Positions 21,584-29,648 of a DNA stretch of 64,000 nucleotides are shown here, piece by piece (the first letter of the stretch is position 1; each line of letters starts with the position of its first letter). Below the pieces are notes generated by a model that was not told where the DNA came from, made no database searches, and worked only from the letters and a program-made list of their open reading frames with translations. The position numbers and the translations under genes are program-made. This DNA is from Thermococcus bergensis. GTDB lineage: Archaea > Methanobacteriota_B > Thermococci > Thermococcales > Thermococcaceae. The stretch covers positions 21,690-85,689 of the forward strand of contig NZ_JABFNK010000002.1 of NCBI RefSeq assembly GCF_020386975.1, read 5' to 3'.

Positions 21584-22198
21584 CTAAAGTTCTCCTTCAA
21601 TCTCCTTAAGGAGCCTTTCAATAAACTCCTCAACAAACCTATGCCTTTCCTCTGCTAGTCTTTTTGCAGTTTTTGTGTACATTAAATCCTTAAGCTTTAG
21701 TATTTTCTCTTCAAAGTGCTTTATGGAAGCCTCAATATCCCGTCCATGTTCCCCTGAATACATAAAGACCCTCGCAACTCCTATAGCCCCTATTGCATCA
21801 AGCTTATCAGCATCACTGAGGATTTTTGCTTCAAGCGTTTGAGGTTCTGGCGGCCTTGAGAACCGATGGGCCTCAATTGCGTGAACAACGTCCTCAACTT
21901 TCTGATAGTTAAGGGAAGTCAGGAACCTGCGAGCAATTTTTGCGCTTTCCTTAGCGTGGTCTTCAACAAGTCCTTTATCCTCCAGAGGCCTGGCAATATC
22001 ATGAAGCAGAGCAGCTAAAGCCAAAACGTCCAAATCCGCTCCCTCTACCTTACCAATATGTAAGCATAGATTGAAGACCCTTTTAACGTGAGAAAACCCA
22101 TGAGTCCCCTCCCGCTCAAAGAAGTCTCTGGCAAATTCTTCGACCTTTTTGATTAGCTCTATGCTTTTTTTATCTTTTATGTACTCTTCAACCCTCAT
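21584..22198 (-). CDS. HD-domain phosphohydrolase
   Basis: A 204-residue HD-superfamily protein. Metal-binding residues are visible: His in GTHGFSHVKRV near 35, the HD pair in ALLHDIARP near 66, and Asp in ILSDADKLDAIGA near 127. Family members hydrolyse nucleotides or cyclic nucleotides; the substrate here is unknown. The ATG at 22198 follows GGTGA, which also holds the stop of the preceding gene. It is the last gene of the six-gene operon that begins with the HPS-PHI fusion. Confidence 0.82.
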   Translation of the reverse strand: MRVEEYIKDKKSIELIKKVEEFARDFFEREGTHGFSHVKRVFNLCLHIGKVEGADLDVLALAALLHDIARPLEDKGLVEDHAKESAKIARRFLTSLNYQKVEDVVHAIEAHRFSRPPEPQTLEAKILSDADKLDAIGAIGVARVFMYSGEHGRDIEASIKHFEEKILKLKDLMYTKTAKRLAEERHRFVEEFIERLLKEIEGEL

Positions 22199-22203
22199 TC
22201 TCT

Positions 22204-23019
22204 TCACCTGATTTTATTCTCAACAATGGAACTAAGCAACCTTAAAAATCTTTTATGTACTTCAATAGGTACACCATCAACACTGAGCTCGGGTTTTTTG
22301 ATAACCCCATCTATAACTCCTGAAGATACCAAAGCCTTCAAAATCTTTTCTTCCTCATTCTCCCAGCCGGCTAGCATGTTTTTCCCCAGCTCAAGAGACG
22401 CCTGGGCAATTAACCCATAAGCCCCCCAGTTAGACACCGCAGAGAGAACTAAAGAATCAACTTCGATGACACTCCCTATTTTCTCTCCAAACTTTATGTA
22501 CTTGCAGACTAACTCCCTTATGTTTCCCATCCCTATTTCGTTTCCTCCATCCCCGATACCAATTGTGGGAATGCCGAGCTCTCTAGCTTTTAAGAACAGC
22601 TCATCAAAAGGAGGCACCTCTATTTCCAGAGCGCTCATTGAGTAGTACTTTCCGTCCTTAGCCCTTCCCGGTGTTTCAACACTTATTAAGAGAGAATAGT
22701 CCTCAATAGAGGGGTTCTGAGCAAAATTTACTTTAAATTCCTTAAGAGCATCTTGAATCTTTTTGCACGTCAGTATCTCGGCTTTTCCTCCCAGCTTTTC
22801 AACAGCTCTGTAGATGGCTAAAGCCCCAGGTGGACCATCGGTTTCGGCTATCTGCATCGGCGGAATTGGAAAACATGAAACAATCAAAACTCTGTCGAGA
22901 TTTTTTAAAAATAAGGAAGTAGCTTCTCTCAAAAAATCAAAGTTATCTCTGCGATATTCAATATAAAGCCTTAAGACGTTCCTTCCATAGATGTCGGTGT
23001 TTATTAGATGCCCTATCAT
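22204..23019 (-). CDS. D-glutamate cyclase-like protein (DUF4392)
   Basis: A 271-residue protein matching the DUF4392 / D-glutamate cyclase-like C-terminal family. Features seen: ETDGPPGALAIYRAVEKLGG near 60-78, and the glycine-rich GIGDGGNEIGMGNIRE near 170-185, which is the strongest family hallmark. The characterised mammalian homologue converts D-glutamate to 5-oxo-D-proline; whether this stands in an archaeon is unknown. The ATG follows the AGGAATGA of the small gene upstream, and the stop overlaps the ribosome binding site of the HD gene. Confidence 0.72.
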   Translation of the reverse strand: MIGHLINTDIYGRNVLRLYIEYRRDNFDFLREATSLFLKNLDRVLIVSCFPIPPMQIAETDGPPGALAIYRAVEKLGGKAEILTCKKIQDALKEFKVNFAQNPSIEDYSLLISVETPGRAKDGKYYSMSALEIEVPPFDELFLKARELGIPTIGIGDGGNEIGMGNIRELVCKYIKFGEKIGSVIEVDSLVLSAVSNWGAYGLIAQASLELGKNMLAGWENEEEKILKALVSSGVIDGVIKKPELSVDGVPIEVHKRFLRLLSSIVENKIR

Positions 23020-23022
23020 TTT

Positions 23023-23202
23023 TCATTCCTCGATTTCATATGCTATAATTTTGACTTTTTTGCCCTTTATTGCCTCTTTAAGGAGCCACCACAGTTCTGT
23101 TGGAGATTCTCTCCTGTGGGTTAACTTATCCCCATTCTCAAGCTCTATAACTTTCTCCTCGTATTTTACAAAGACCCCTTCCTTATTGAATATCTCCCTC
23201 AT
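23023..23202 (-). CDS. Small hypothetical protein, 59 residues
   Basis: A 59-residue frame starting MREIFNKEGVF and ending AYEIEE. The ATG at 23202 overlaps the stop of the HAD gene (ATGA) and its own stop is three bases before the DUF4392 start, with GAGGA at its end acting as the next ribosome binding site. This exact packing, together with a charged, well-balanced composition and a TELWWLLKEAIKGKKVKIIAYEI-type helix-strand end, says it is a real gene. No family is recognised. Confidence 0.7.
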   Translation of the reverse strand: MREIFNKEGVFVKYEEKVIELENGDKLTHRRESPTELWWLLKEAIKGKKVKIIAYEIEE

Positions 23203-23843
23203 CTTAGACCCCCCAAGATTGTTCTCAGTTGGTGGAGGCTTCTGATTTCAAAATCCGCGAAGTTGTAATCCTCAACGCCTTCCCTATTAATCCATACTGC
23301 AAGCATTCCAACGTTTTTTGCTCCATAGACATCTTGGTGCAAATTATCCCCAATCATTATGGATTCCTCAGGCTCCACATTTAATTTTTCGCAGGCATAT
23401 AAAAATATTTTAGGGTCGGGTTTTACGGTTTTTACGTCTTCCCTAATCACGATTACATCAAAGTACTTATCAAGCTTTGTTATTCTTAGCTTTAACTTCT
23501 GGTACTCTGGACCGCTTGTTATCACGCCGAGCTTATACCCCTCTTCTCTCAGCCACTCCAAAGTTGGCTTCACATCAGGGAAAACGTGAATCTTGTGAGG
23601 ATACTGCCTCAAGAGCTCCTCGTATCTAAAGTCCAGCCCAAAGATTTCAAAAAAGAAGTTCCAGTCGTGCCATTCGTAAGTATCCTTTTTCTCAGAAATC
23701 TCTCTAAGGAATTTTAATCTGGCATCTCCTCTCGAAATCCCCAACTTCTTTGAAAGCATATCATAGACCTGGGGGAGAAAGAGCATTATAAGCGGTTTTT
23801 CACTTAAAAGGGTCTCATCTATGTCAAAGAACACCGCTTCCAT
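23199..23843 (-). CDS. HAD-superfamily hydrolase
   Basis: A 214-residue HAD hydrolase: nucleophile motif FFDIDETLL near 5-13, motif II VITSG near 105, Lys in VKPDPKIFLYACEK near 139, and motif IV MIGDNLHQDVYGAKN near 160. The helical cap at 15-90 makes it subfamily I. Substrate unknown. One base separates it from the FtsZ-like gene upstream. Confidence 0.82.
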   Translation of the reverse strand: MEAVFFDIDETLLSEKPLIMLFLPQVYDMLSKKLGISRGDARLKFLREISEKKDTYEWHDWNFFFEIFGLDFRYEELLRQYPHKIHVFPDVKPTLEWLREEGYKLGVITSGPEYQKLKLRITKLDKYFDVIVIREDVKTVKPDPKIFLYACEKLNVEPEESIMIGDNLHQDVYGAKNVGMLAVWINREGVEDYNFADFEIRSLHQLRTILGGLR

Positions 23844-23844
23844 C

Positions 23845-24600
23845 CTACCACCCCTTAACCAAAAGGGAGAGGATTTCCACTTGCTCCTCTAAACCCTCCT
23901 CCATTTTTATCCCCCATATTATGTCTTTTTCTTTTAGGAGACCTTGAAACATGCTGAGTATTTTGTGAGCATAATTCAGCGGGACTTTTTCACCAACTAA
24001 GATGTTCACCAAGCCCCTGTCCCATATTCCCCAGTGCCAGTCAAAATCAACCTTCCTTAAAAGACGTAATATGCCCACGTTGTTTCCCTTTACCATGCTA
24101 AAGAAGTCAGCGTAATCAACATTTACCAGCATTTGGTTTTCTAGGTAATAGTAGAGTCTCGTGAACATCAGGCCAATATTTTTTGCTGCCATTTGGAATG
24201 CAGACTCAAGGGACGAAGAGGTGTATTCGTCAAGAAATTCCCACAAGGAGTCATAAAATACGGTGTCAAAGTTCTCCGCCCATTGAGGCTTTTCTTCGTT
24301 AATAAGCTCCCTTTGGGGGGTAAGGAGGTAAGCCAGTTTAAGGGGCTTTCGCGGCACATATTCCAGAATAATTTGCATTATTTCAACATTTACTGGCTTA
24401 TTTTCAAGGATAAACCATAAAATTGCATCATCCGGAATGTTCCAGAACAACTCCTTAAGGTTTTGACGGAAAGAAGACCTTCCAAGCAGATAATATGTTG
24501 GATTTATCACGATCTTTGGGGTTCTTTTTATATCAATATTTTGAACAACTTTGCCCCCATTATTCCCAATTCCAACGAAAATATGGGAAAAAGAAACCAT
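23845..24600 (-). CDS. FtsZ/tubulin-like protein lacking the GTP-binding signature
   Basis: A 251-residue protein. Three parts line up with FtsZ by eye: an N-terminal GIGNNGGKVV near 10-19 followed by PKIVINPTYYLL (FtsZ T1 and T2 region), the segment VNVDYADFFSMVKGNNVGIL near 165-184 (FtsZ NVDFADV..VM.. block), and the C-terminal LVNILVGEKVPLNYAH with IIWGIKMEEGLEEQVEIL (FtsZ end of the activation domain). The GGGTGTG loop that binds GTP phosphates is absent: the expected place reads WFILENKPVNVE. It is shorter than FtsZ (about 370). It follows the HPS-PHI gene by five bases. I infer a pseudo-GTPase; function unknown. Confidence 0.65.
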   Translation of the reverse strand: MVSFSHIFVGIGNNGGKVVQNIDIKRTPKIVINPTYYLLGRSSFRQNLKELFWNIPDDAILWFILENKPVNVEIMQIILEYVPRKPLKLAYLLTPQRELINEEKPQWAENFDTVFYDSLWEFLDEYTSSSLESAFQMAAKNIGLMFTRLYYYLENQMLVNVDYADFFSMVKGNNVGILRLLRKVDFDWHWGIWDRGLVNILVGEKVPLNYAHKILSMFQGLLKEKDIIWGIKMEEGLEEQVEILSLLVKGW

Positions 24601-24605
24601 ATGGA

Positions 24606-25826
24606 TCACTCTAAGGTTGCGTGTTTTTTCTTCATCTCTTGTTCGGTCTTCTGGAACGTTGCCATTAGAAGTGCTATGATACCGTCCAAGAACAGCATAG
24701 TTGAGTCTTCAAACAGCGTACCCATTGGAGCAATCCACTTGTATTGGGTGAGCATTTGCCTTGCAATATAATCGGTTGGAATGTCTGATTTTGTCCTTCC
24801 CGGAATCTCTACCACAACATCGGCAAGCTTTCCAAGAGTGGAGTCTTTATATGACGTTATCGCAACAATTTTTCCGCTCTGCTTCTTCGCAATTTCAGCC
24901 GCATCTACTATCGTTCTTGTTTCACCACTACCACTGATTGCAATTAAGAGGTCTCCTTCTTCAAAGGCTGGGGTAATCGTTTCACCAACAACATAGACGT
25001 TAAAGTCAAGGTGCATCAAGCGCATTGCGAAAGCCTTGCCAACAAGGCCGCTTCTTCCGGCACCGTAAATGAAGATTTTATTTGCCCCTATCATGGCATC
25101 TACCATTCCTCTGACCTGCTCAAGCTTTAGAGAATCCGCAACCATGTTTATATGTTCGGTTATATCTTTGATCGCTTTTCTTATGGTAGCCATGTATTCA
25201 CCCCAGAATAGGTCAATTATTTTTCTTGTGACTTCCTCTGGATCCTTAGCCTTTGTTATTGCGCCTCCAACAATGATAATAGTTGCCCCTGCTTCAATAA
25301 CTTTGGGAATCGTTTCTAAGTTTAAGCCACCTGCAACAGCGACTGGGACTTTTACTGCTTTTACAACTTTCTCTAAATCTTCTAATGGGTTCTTTCCTTG
25401 GGCCTGCTCGTCTATTCCCGTGTGAACTAAAATGTAATGAACACCCATTTGCTCAAGTTCTTTAGCCCTTTTTACCTTATCCTTAACTCCTATTAGATCA
25501 ACCATTACCTTTATTCCATACCTTCTTGCAACTGCCACAGCGTCTTTTATCGTCTTGTCATCTGCAACTCCAAGTATTGAGACAACATCAGCACCGTGTC
25601 TCGCTGCCATCTCAACTTCAAGGGCCCCAGTGTCCATTGTTTTTAAATCTGCTACAATTTTTCTATCGGGGAATCTTCTTTTCATTAGTTCTACAGCTCT
25701 CATGCCTTCCTTTTTTATTAGGGGAGTCCCCACTTCAAGCCAATGGGCTCCACCGCGAGCGGCTTTCTCTGCTATAGACATTGCTTGCTCTATATCAGTC
25801 AGATCAAGCGCTACCTGCAGGATCAT
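24606..25826 (-). CDS. 3-hexulose-6-phosphate synthase / 6-phospho-3-hexuloisomerase fusion
   Basis: A 406-residue fusion. Residues 1-210 form the HPS decarboxylase-like barrel with DLKTMDTGALEVEMAARHGAD near 58-78, and residues of about 220-406 form a SIS-domain isomerase with GAGRSGLVGKAFAMRLMH near 255 and ISGSGETRTIVDAAE near 297. In Thermococcales this reversed ribulose monophosphate route makes ribulose 5-phosphate in place of the oxidative pentose phosphate pathway. The ATG at 25826 follows GGAGGT by eight bases; an upstream extension is rejected. It heads a six-gene operon. Confidence 0.93.
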   Translation of the reverse strand: MILQVALDLTDIEQAMSIAEKAARGGAHWLEVGTPLIKKEGMRAVELMKRRFPDRKIVADLKTMDTGALEVEMAARHGADVVSILGVADDKTIKDAVAVARRYGIKVMVDLIGVKDKVKRAKELEQMGVHYILVHTGIDEQAQGKNPLEDLEKVVKAVKVPVAVAGGLNLETIPKVIEAGATIIIVGGAITKAKDPEEVTRKIIDLFWGEYMATIRKAIKDITEHINMVADSLKLEQVRGMVDAMIGANKIFIYGAGRSGLVGKAFAMRLMHLDFNVYVVGETITPAFEEGDLLIAISGSGETRTIVDAAEIAKKQSGKIVAITSYKDSTLGKLADVVVEIPGRTKSDIPTDYIARQMLTQYKWIAPMGTLFEDSTMLFLDGIIALLMATFQKTEQEMKKKHATLE

Positions 25827-25893
25827 CTTAACGTACCTCCTAATAATCCTCAAGTTAACATCAAAACTGGCGCTTTTAACTTTAACTCTTCCA

Positions 25894-25909
25894 CATATAA
25901 ATTTAAAAG
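25894..25909. promoter_or_regulatory. Overlapping divergent TATA boxes (HPS-PHI and arginase-like)
   Basis: CATATAAATTTAAAAG contains TTTATATG on the minus strand for HPS-PHI (68 bases before its ATG) and AATTTAAAAG on the plus strand for the arginase-like gene (32 bases before its ATG). Confidence 0.5.
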
Positions 25910-25940
25910 GGATAGCTCGAAATAGCTTTGGGGGGATAAA

Positions 25941-26669
25941 ATGGTTACATTTATCCCTTTCGGGGAGAAGCCCAATAAAGAAGGAGTTATGTACACCATA
26001 GAATTGTTAAAAAAGAACAAACTAATCGAGGATTTTATGATTGTCGAATCGAATAATGTAGAACTCCTTGCAGACAGAGTACCTTTAGATAAGTGCTATA
26101 TCATTGGAGAGCATTTAGCAACGTATGGAATAATCAAAAGGGTAAAACCACAGTCTATAATAAGTATCGATGCTCATACTGACCTCATGCACGATTACCT
26201 TGATCACGGTTCATGGCTCGCCTATGCTCTGGAGGAGAAAGCAGTGAACAGAGCTGCGGTAGTTGGACCGGTATTGATGGTACCCACCACCGAAGGTACA
26301 AGTTTATGGGTAAGAAGAGTTAAAATCTTCCCTGCACTCCCAAGAACCAGAAAAGTAAGAGGAAAATGGAAAGCATACAAAAGCCTAAAAACTTCCCCAA
26401 TAGACGAAATAATTGCAGAAATGCGAAGATACCTTGGAAAAGAAGTCTACCTGACAGTTGACATGGACGTTCTAAAGCCCGAATATAAGATTGCCAGATT
26501 TCAGCATGGAGAGCTCACCTTGGAAGAGCTGTTAGAACTTATAAGCGAAATTAAGAAAAACTTCAAGATAGTAGCATGTGATATAGCGGAAATTTCAGAC
26601 AAAATAAAAAGATCAAAACTTGGAAAGAAAGCTTTGATTGAAGTTTACAGGGCACTTATAGGTGAGTAA
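25941..26669 (+). CDS. Arginase/agmatinase-family protein
   Basis: A 242-residue ureohydrolase-fold protein. The first metal motif is SIDAHTDLMHDYLDHGSW near 73-90 (DAHxD) and the second TVDMDVLKPEY near 172 (DxDxxxP). It is shorter than agmatinase (about 290 residues), and a His usually found before the first motif may be His53 in GEHLATYG. The substrate is unknown. A GGGGGGAT ribosome binding site precedes the ATG. It begins a three-gene unit with the zinc-ribbon and winged-helix genes. Confidence 0.75.
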   Translation: MVTFIPFGEKPNKEGVMYTIELLKKNKLIEDFMIVESNNVELLADRVPLDKCYIIGEHLATYGIIKRVKPQSIISIDAHTDLMHDYLDHGSWLAYALEEKAVNRAAVVGPVLMVPTTEGTSLWVRRVKIFPALPRTRKVRGKWKAYKSLKTSPIDEIIAEMRRYLGKEVYLTVDMDVLKPEYKIARFQHGELTLEELLELISEIKKNFKIVACDIAEISDKIKRSKLGKKALIEVYRALIGE

Positions 26670-26670
26670 A

Positions 26671-26991
26671 ATGGTACTAAGCGACAGAGAAATTAGAGAG
26701 ATAATCACCCCTCTCCTTCTGTCCGGCGCAAAGATGCTCGATAAACACTGTCCGAAATGCGGCTCCCCACTTTTTGAACTAAATGGAAAGGTTTTTTGCC
26801 CAATTTGTGAACACAGAAAAAGAGAGGAAAAGGTTGAGCTAAAAAGTGTTGAAGAAAGCCTTCTAGAAAAATTAAGGTTATTGGCAAACCAGCTTCCTGA
26901 CGACATTGAGGAGTTAAAAAGATATTTGGAAGTTATGAAGATGATAGTAGAACTGCTGGAGAAGTATAAGAAAATGGAGGGAGTAGAATGA
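26671..26991 (+). CDS. Zinc-ribbon protein, Sjogren/scleroderma autoantigen p27 family
   Basis: A 106-residue protein with a zinc ribbon formed by CPKCGSPLF and CPICEHR near 27-50, followed by a long charged coiled-coil-like C-terminal half. This matches the archaeal and eukaryotic autoantigen p27 family of unknown role. The ATG at 26671 is set by AGGTGA upstream; a GTG at 26662 is part of that site. Its end overlaps the next gene by four bases. Confidence 0.72.
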   Translation: MVLSDREIREIITPLLLSGAKMLDKHCPKCGSPLFELNGKVFCPICEHRKREEKVELKSVEESLLEKLRLLANQLPDDIEELKRYLEVMKMIVELLEKYKKMEGVE

Positions 26992-27155
26992 AGCACCTGA
27001 AGATTTTGAATATACTCACAAAAGAAATGACAACAGAAGAAATTGCAAAAGAAAGTGGCTTGAGCTTAGCCGAGACAAGAAGATTTTTGCTCAGACTTCT
27101 GGAGCAAGGCAAGATTGAGAGCGTTGAAAGAGATGGAAAATCTTTTGGAAATTGA
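26988..27155 (+). CDS. Minimal helix-turn-helix protein, 55 residues
   Basis: A short frame starting MKHLKILNIL, overlapping the stop of the zinc-ribbon gene as ATGA. Residues 13-48 read as a complete helix-turn-helix (TTEEIAKESGLSLAETRRFL) of the winged-helix type. The overlap and the clear fold indicate a real gene. The partner or target is unknown; a link with the p27-type protein is suggested only by the operon. Confidence 0.65.
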   Translation: MKHLKILNILTKEMTTEEIAKESGLSLAETRRFLLRLLEQGKIESVERDGKSFGN

Positions 27156-27203
27156 AAGAAAAAAGCAGGGAAGAGGAAGAGTTTAAGTACCTTTAAGTTC
27201 CCT

Positions 27204-27998
27204 TTAAACTTTCTCCGCTTTTTCCCAGTATTCATTGAACTTTCCTTTAAAGAGCTCAACTACTCTAAAGTCCTTTATCCAGACCTGGGTCTCGTAGTTA
27301 AAGTATCTCGCTGCCAAGTCCTCTAAAGCAAAGAACACTTCCTCGTCACAAATTAGCATGGGGAGCTCTATTTTGTCAAGTACTTTAAGCTCAAGCTTTC
27401 CTTCTTTGTAGTAGTCCATTATCTTTGATGTCTCAATTCTTGGGAGAACTTGTTTGGATACTATTATTTTTGCATTAACTCCCCTATCGACGGCTTTTGT
27501 TAGCTCTTCATCGAGGTTCGCCGCGATGTAGCCGTTATCTGCCAGCAGTATTTCCTTTTCAACCTCTTCAAGCATCTCCTGAGTCTTGAGAGTTGAGTTT
27601 CTAATACCCCTAACTACCCAAACTCTCTCCACTCCATATTTGGGAACCTCTGTTTCTATTAACGGAGTCATGAGTTCTAAGAGTTCCTCCTTAGCCTTCT
27701 TCTTGGCTTCAAGTTCCTCTTTTACTCTAACCTGCCAGTCCTCAATGAACTTCTCAAGAACGTTTTTGGGGTGCACTGGCCTGTATTTGTTGGCTTTTCC
27801 GGGCTGGCTTAATGCAAACCCCTTCTTTTCCAAACTCCTCAAAACGTCGTAAGTTCTTGGAGCTGGTACTTCGGAAACACTCGCAAGCTCTGCGGGTGTG
27901 AGAACCCCAAAGGCGACCAATGCAACATAAGCCCTAGCCTCATACAAGTTCAGTTCAAAGTGCTCCTGTAAAAGCTCTACCATTCTTTCTTTCACCAT
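27204..27998 (-). CDS. TrmB-like DNA-binding protein, probable TrmBL2
   Basis: A 264-residue TrmB-family protein: an N-terminal winged helix (LTPAELASVSEVPAPRTYDVLRSL near 33-56), a coiled coil of about 85-110, and a C-terminal phospholipase-D-like domain. It lacks the sugar-binding extension of TrmB itself. Length and sequence fit TrmBL2, from memory the abundant chromatin protein of Thermococcus that forms filaments on DNA. Its promoter is TTTATATAGG at 28036-28045, with IS copy 2 inserted five bases upstream of it. Confidence 0.75.
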   Translation of the reverse strand: MVKERMVELLQEHFELNLYEARAYVALVAFGVLTPAELASVSEVPAPRTYDVLRSLEKKGFALSQPGKANKYRPVHPKNVLEKFIEDWQVRVKEELEAKKKAKEELLELMTPLIETEVPKYGVERVWVVRGIRNSTLKTQEMLEEVEKEILLADNGYIAANLDEELTKAVDRGVNAKIIVSKQVLPRIETSKIMDYYKEGKLELKVLDKIELPMLICDEEVFFALEDLAARYFNYETQVWIKDFRVVELFKGKFNEYWEKAEKV

Positions 27999-28035
27999 TT
28001 TTAATCACCTCTTCTATTTGTAAAATCTCCAAAGA

Positions 28036-28045
28036 CCTATATAAA
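28036..28045 (-). promoter_or_regulatory. TATA box of trmBL2, next to an IS
   Basis: Minus strand TTTATATAGG preceded by AAAAA (BRE-like, 28046-28050); the next ten bases (28051-28060) are the target duplication of IS copy 2. Confidence 0.65.
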
Positions 28046-28060
28046 TTTTTTCTTATTGAT

Positions 28061-28929
28061 GGGCGTGTTTATAGTAACCTTTATTAGGGTTTTTGCTGAA
28101 TTCTTTCAGGTGGTTGTCGTGATCCCCAGATGGGATCACAGACTCAAAGACCCTGAAAGCGTGGCATTCGCAATTCTTGACGTTTTAGCAGACTTCGAAT
28201 CAGAAGGAAAGCTGAAGAACCTGCCAAAATCCAAAAAATTTCCAGTAAAAACAATACTGGCAATACTCCTCTTTAAACAATACTACAACCTACCCCTCAG
28301 AGACGCCCAGCACTACGGCAGAAAATTCTTCGGAGCAAACATTCACTACTCAACCCTCCACAACTGGGAGAAAAAGCTGAACCTCGAAGAACTGACAAAC
28401 CACCTCCTGAAAAAACTCCAGAAATTACCCTACGCCAGCACTCAAGCAGACTCAACCATTATTACAAATAAAAAAAGGGTAGGATAGAAGTTCAGGCAAT
28501 AACGAGAATCCTGCCGGGTTTACTGTATCCGGTTGCTGTGAAGATCACAACTTCTGAGAACGAGCTGATTGAACTCCTGCCGGGGGGTTCTGGGAATTTT
28601 TATGCTGATGGGGCTTATGATTCAAAGAAAGTTCTGAACACTGTGGTGGAAAAGGGTTATCGGCCGATTGTTAAGAAAACTAAGAACGCTCCAGGTGGTT
28701 TTGGTAGTAAGAAGAGAGACAGAGTGTTTTCTGAAGAAGAGTACAGGCATAGGAATCCTCATGAGGGGTTCTGGGGTGCGTTTACAACGTGGTTTGGCAG
28801 TAGGATCCCCTGTTTTCTGAAAAAGACTACTGTAACCCGAATCCTGCTTGGGGTAATGTGTTATGGTCTGAAAATCCTCCTCAGAGTCAAATACTGTTTA
28901 AATAACAGGGGGTGAAACTAAACACGCCC
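28061..28929 (+). mobile_element. IS4-like insertion sequence, copy 2 (869 bp)
   Basis: Inverted repeats GGGCGTGTTTA at both ends and a perfect 10-bp duplication TCTTATTGAT (28051-28060 and 28930-28939). It differs from the others by a G-to-A change that turns Arg to Gln near residue 15 of the transposase. Its 5' end faces the trmBL2 promoter, so transcription of the element and trmBL2 is divergent. Confidence 0.92.
28065..28915 (+). CDS. IS4-like transposase, two frames joined by -1 slip
   Basis: Frames 28065-28487 and 28538-28915 (the latter open back to a TAA at 28469) with the A7G run at 28470-28477 between them. A -1 slip joins NKK to KGRIEVQ and rebuilds the catalytic triad. Confidence 0.7.
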
Positions 28930-28939
28930 TCTTATTGAT

Positions 28940-29158
28940 TTTAGTTGCACTTTTTCTAATTGTAATTTTATTTTGACTGCATAAATATGCAATTCTGTTA
29001 CTATTAAAATAGTTAAAAATACACAACAAAGCATGTAACATGCATTTACACATAACCCTGTTACAGAGCAGTGAATTTAAACAAAGTGAACACTTTGTTG
29101 AATTTTCACTTCCCAAAACTTTATAATACTATCGAACTCTCATCATCATGACGGCAAT
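28940..29158. other. AT-rich intergenic region with several palindromes
   Basis: The 219 bases between IS copy 2 and the Toprim gene carry no gene. They hold TGCATA-AA-TATGCA (about 28979-28992), GCATGT/ACATGC near 29029-29041, CTGTTACAG near 29058-29066 and the perfect 9-2-9 palindrome AACAAAGTG-AA-CACTTTGTT at 29080-29099, itself nested in AGTGAA/TTCACT. A TATA candidate CTTTATAATA at about 29118-29128 would serve the Toprim-dnaG unit. Confidence 0.55.
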
Positions 29159-29539
29159 ATGTACGCCGAAAATTATAAAAGATTCGAACAAATTATAGAC
29201 AAATTGCGAGAGTTTGAAGGTGTTATCCTCGTAGAGGGGATGCGAGACGAGGTGGCCTTACGAAAATTGGGGGTCGAAACGGAGATAATTAGGCTTTCCC
29301 GCTTACCATTGCCGGAAGTCGCTTTAATAGCCTCTCACTATCATGAAGTCATGATATTAACAGATTTTGACAGAAAGGGTGAAGAACTGGCCAAAAAACT
29401 GACCCAGTATTTAGAAGGGTATAAGTGCAGAGTAGACACAGAAACACGAAGAGAGCTCAAGAAAATAGCAAAAAAAGACATCAAGGGCATTGAGGACCTT
29501 TACTCTCTCTACATCCGGGTTAAGGATCTCCGTTTCTGA
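29159..29539 (+). CDS. Small Toprim-domain protein
   Basis: A 126-residue stand-alone Toprim domain: the catalytic Glu in VILVEGMRDEVAL near 22-33 and the DxD in LTDFDRKGEELAK near 68-80 are visible. These residues bind Mg2+ in topoisomerases, primases and RNase M5-like nucleases. It lies just upstream of DnaG, which has its own Toprim domain. The role is unknown; RNA or DNA cleavage is inference. Confidence 0.72.
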   Translation: MYAENYKRFEQIIDKLREFEGVILVEGMRDEVALRKLGVETEIIRLSRLPLPEVALIASHYHEVMILTDFDRKGEELAKKLTQYLEGYKCRVDTETRRELKKIAKKDIKGIEDLYSLYIRVKDLRF

Positions 29540-29648
29540 CCCCCACAAGGAGGGGTATGGATTGAAGAGAAGAAATACTACAATCCAGCAAATTTTGATT
29601 GAAAAGCAAAGAATGTTAAAAAAGAAAGAAGCAGAAGAAGGTGATAAC

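Noticed and set aside
29140..29160. ATGATGATGA on the minus strand near the Toprim start, a possible C box
   Set aside because: No CTGA follows within guide distance and there is no matching second half, so a C/D guide RNA is not supported.
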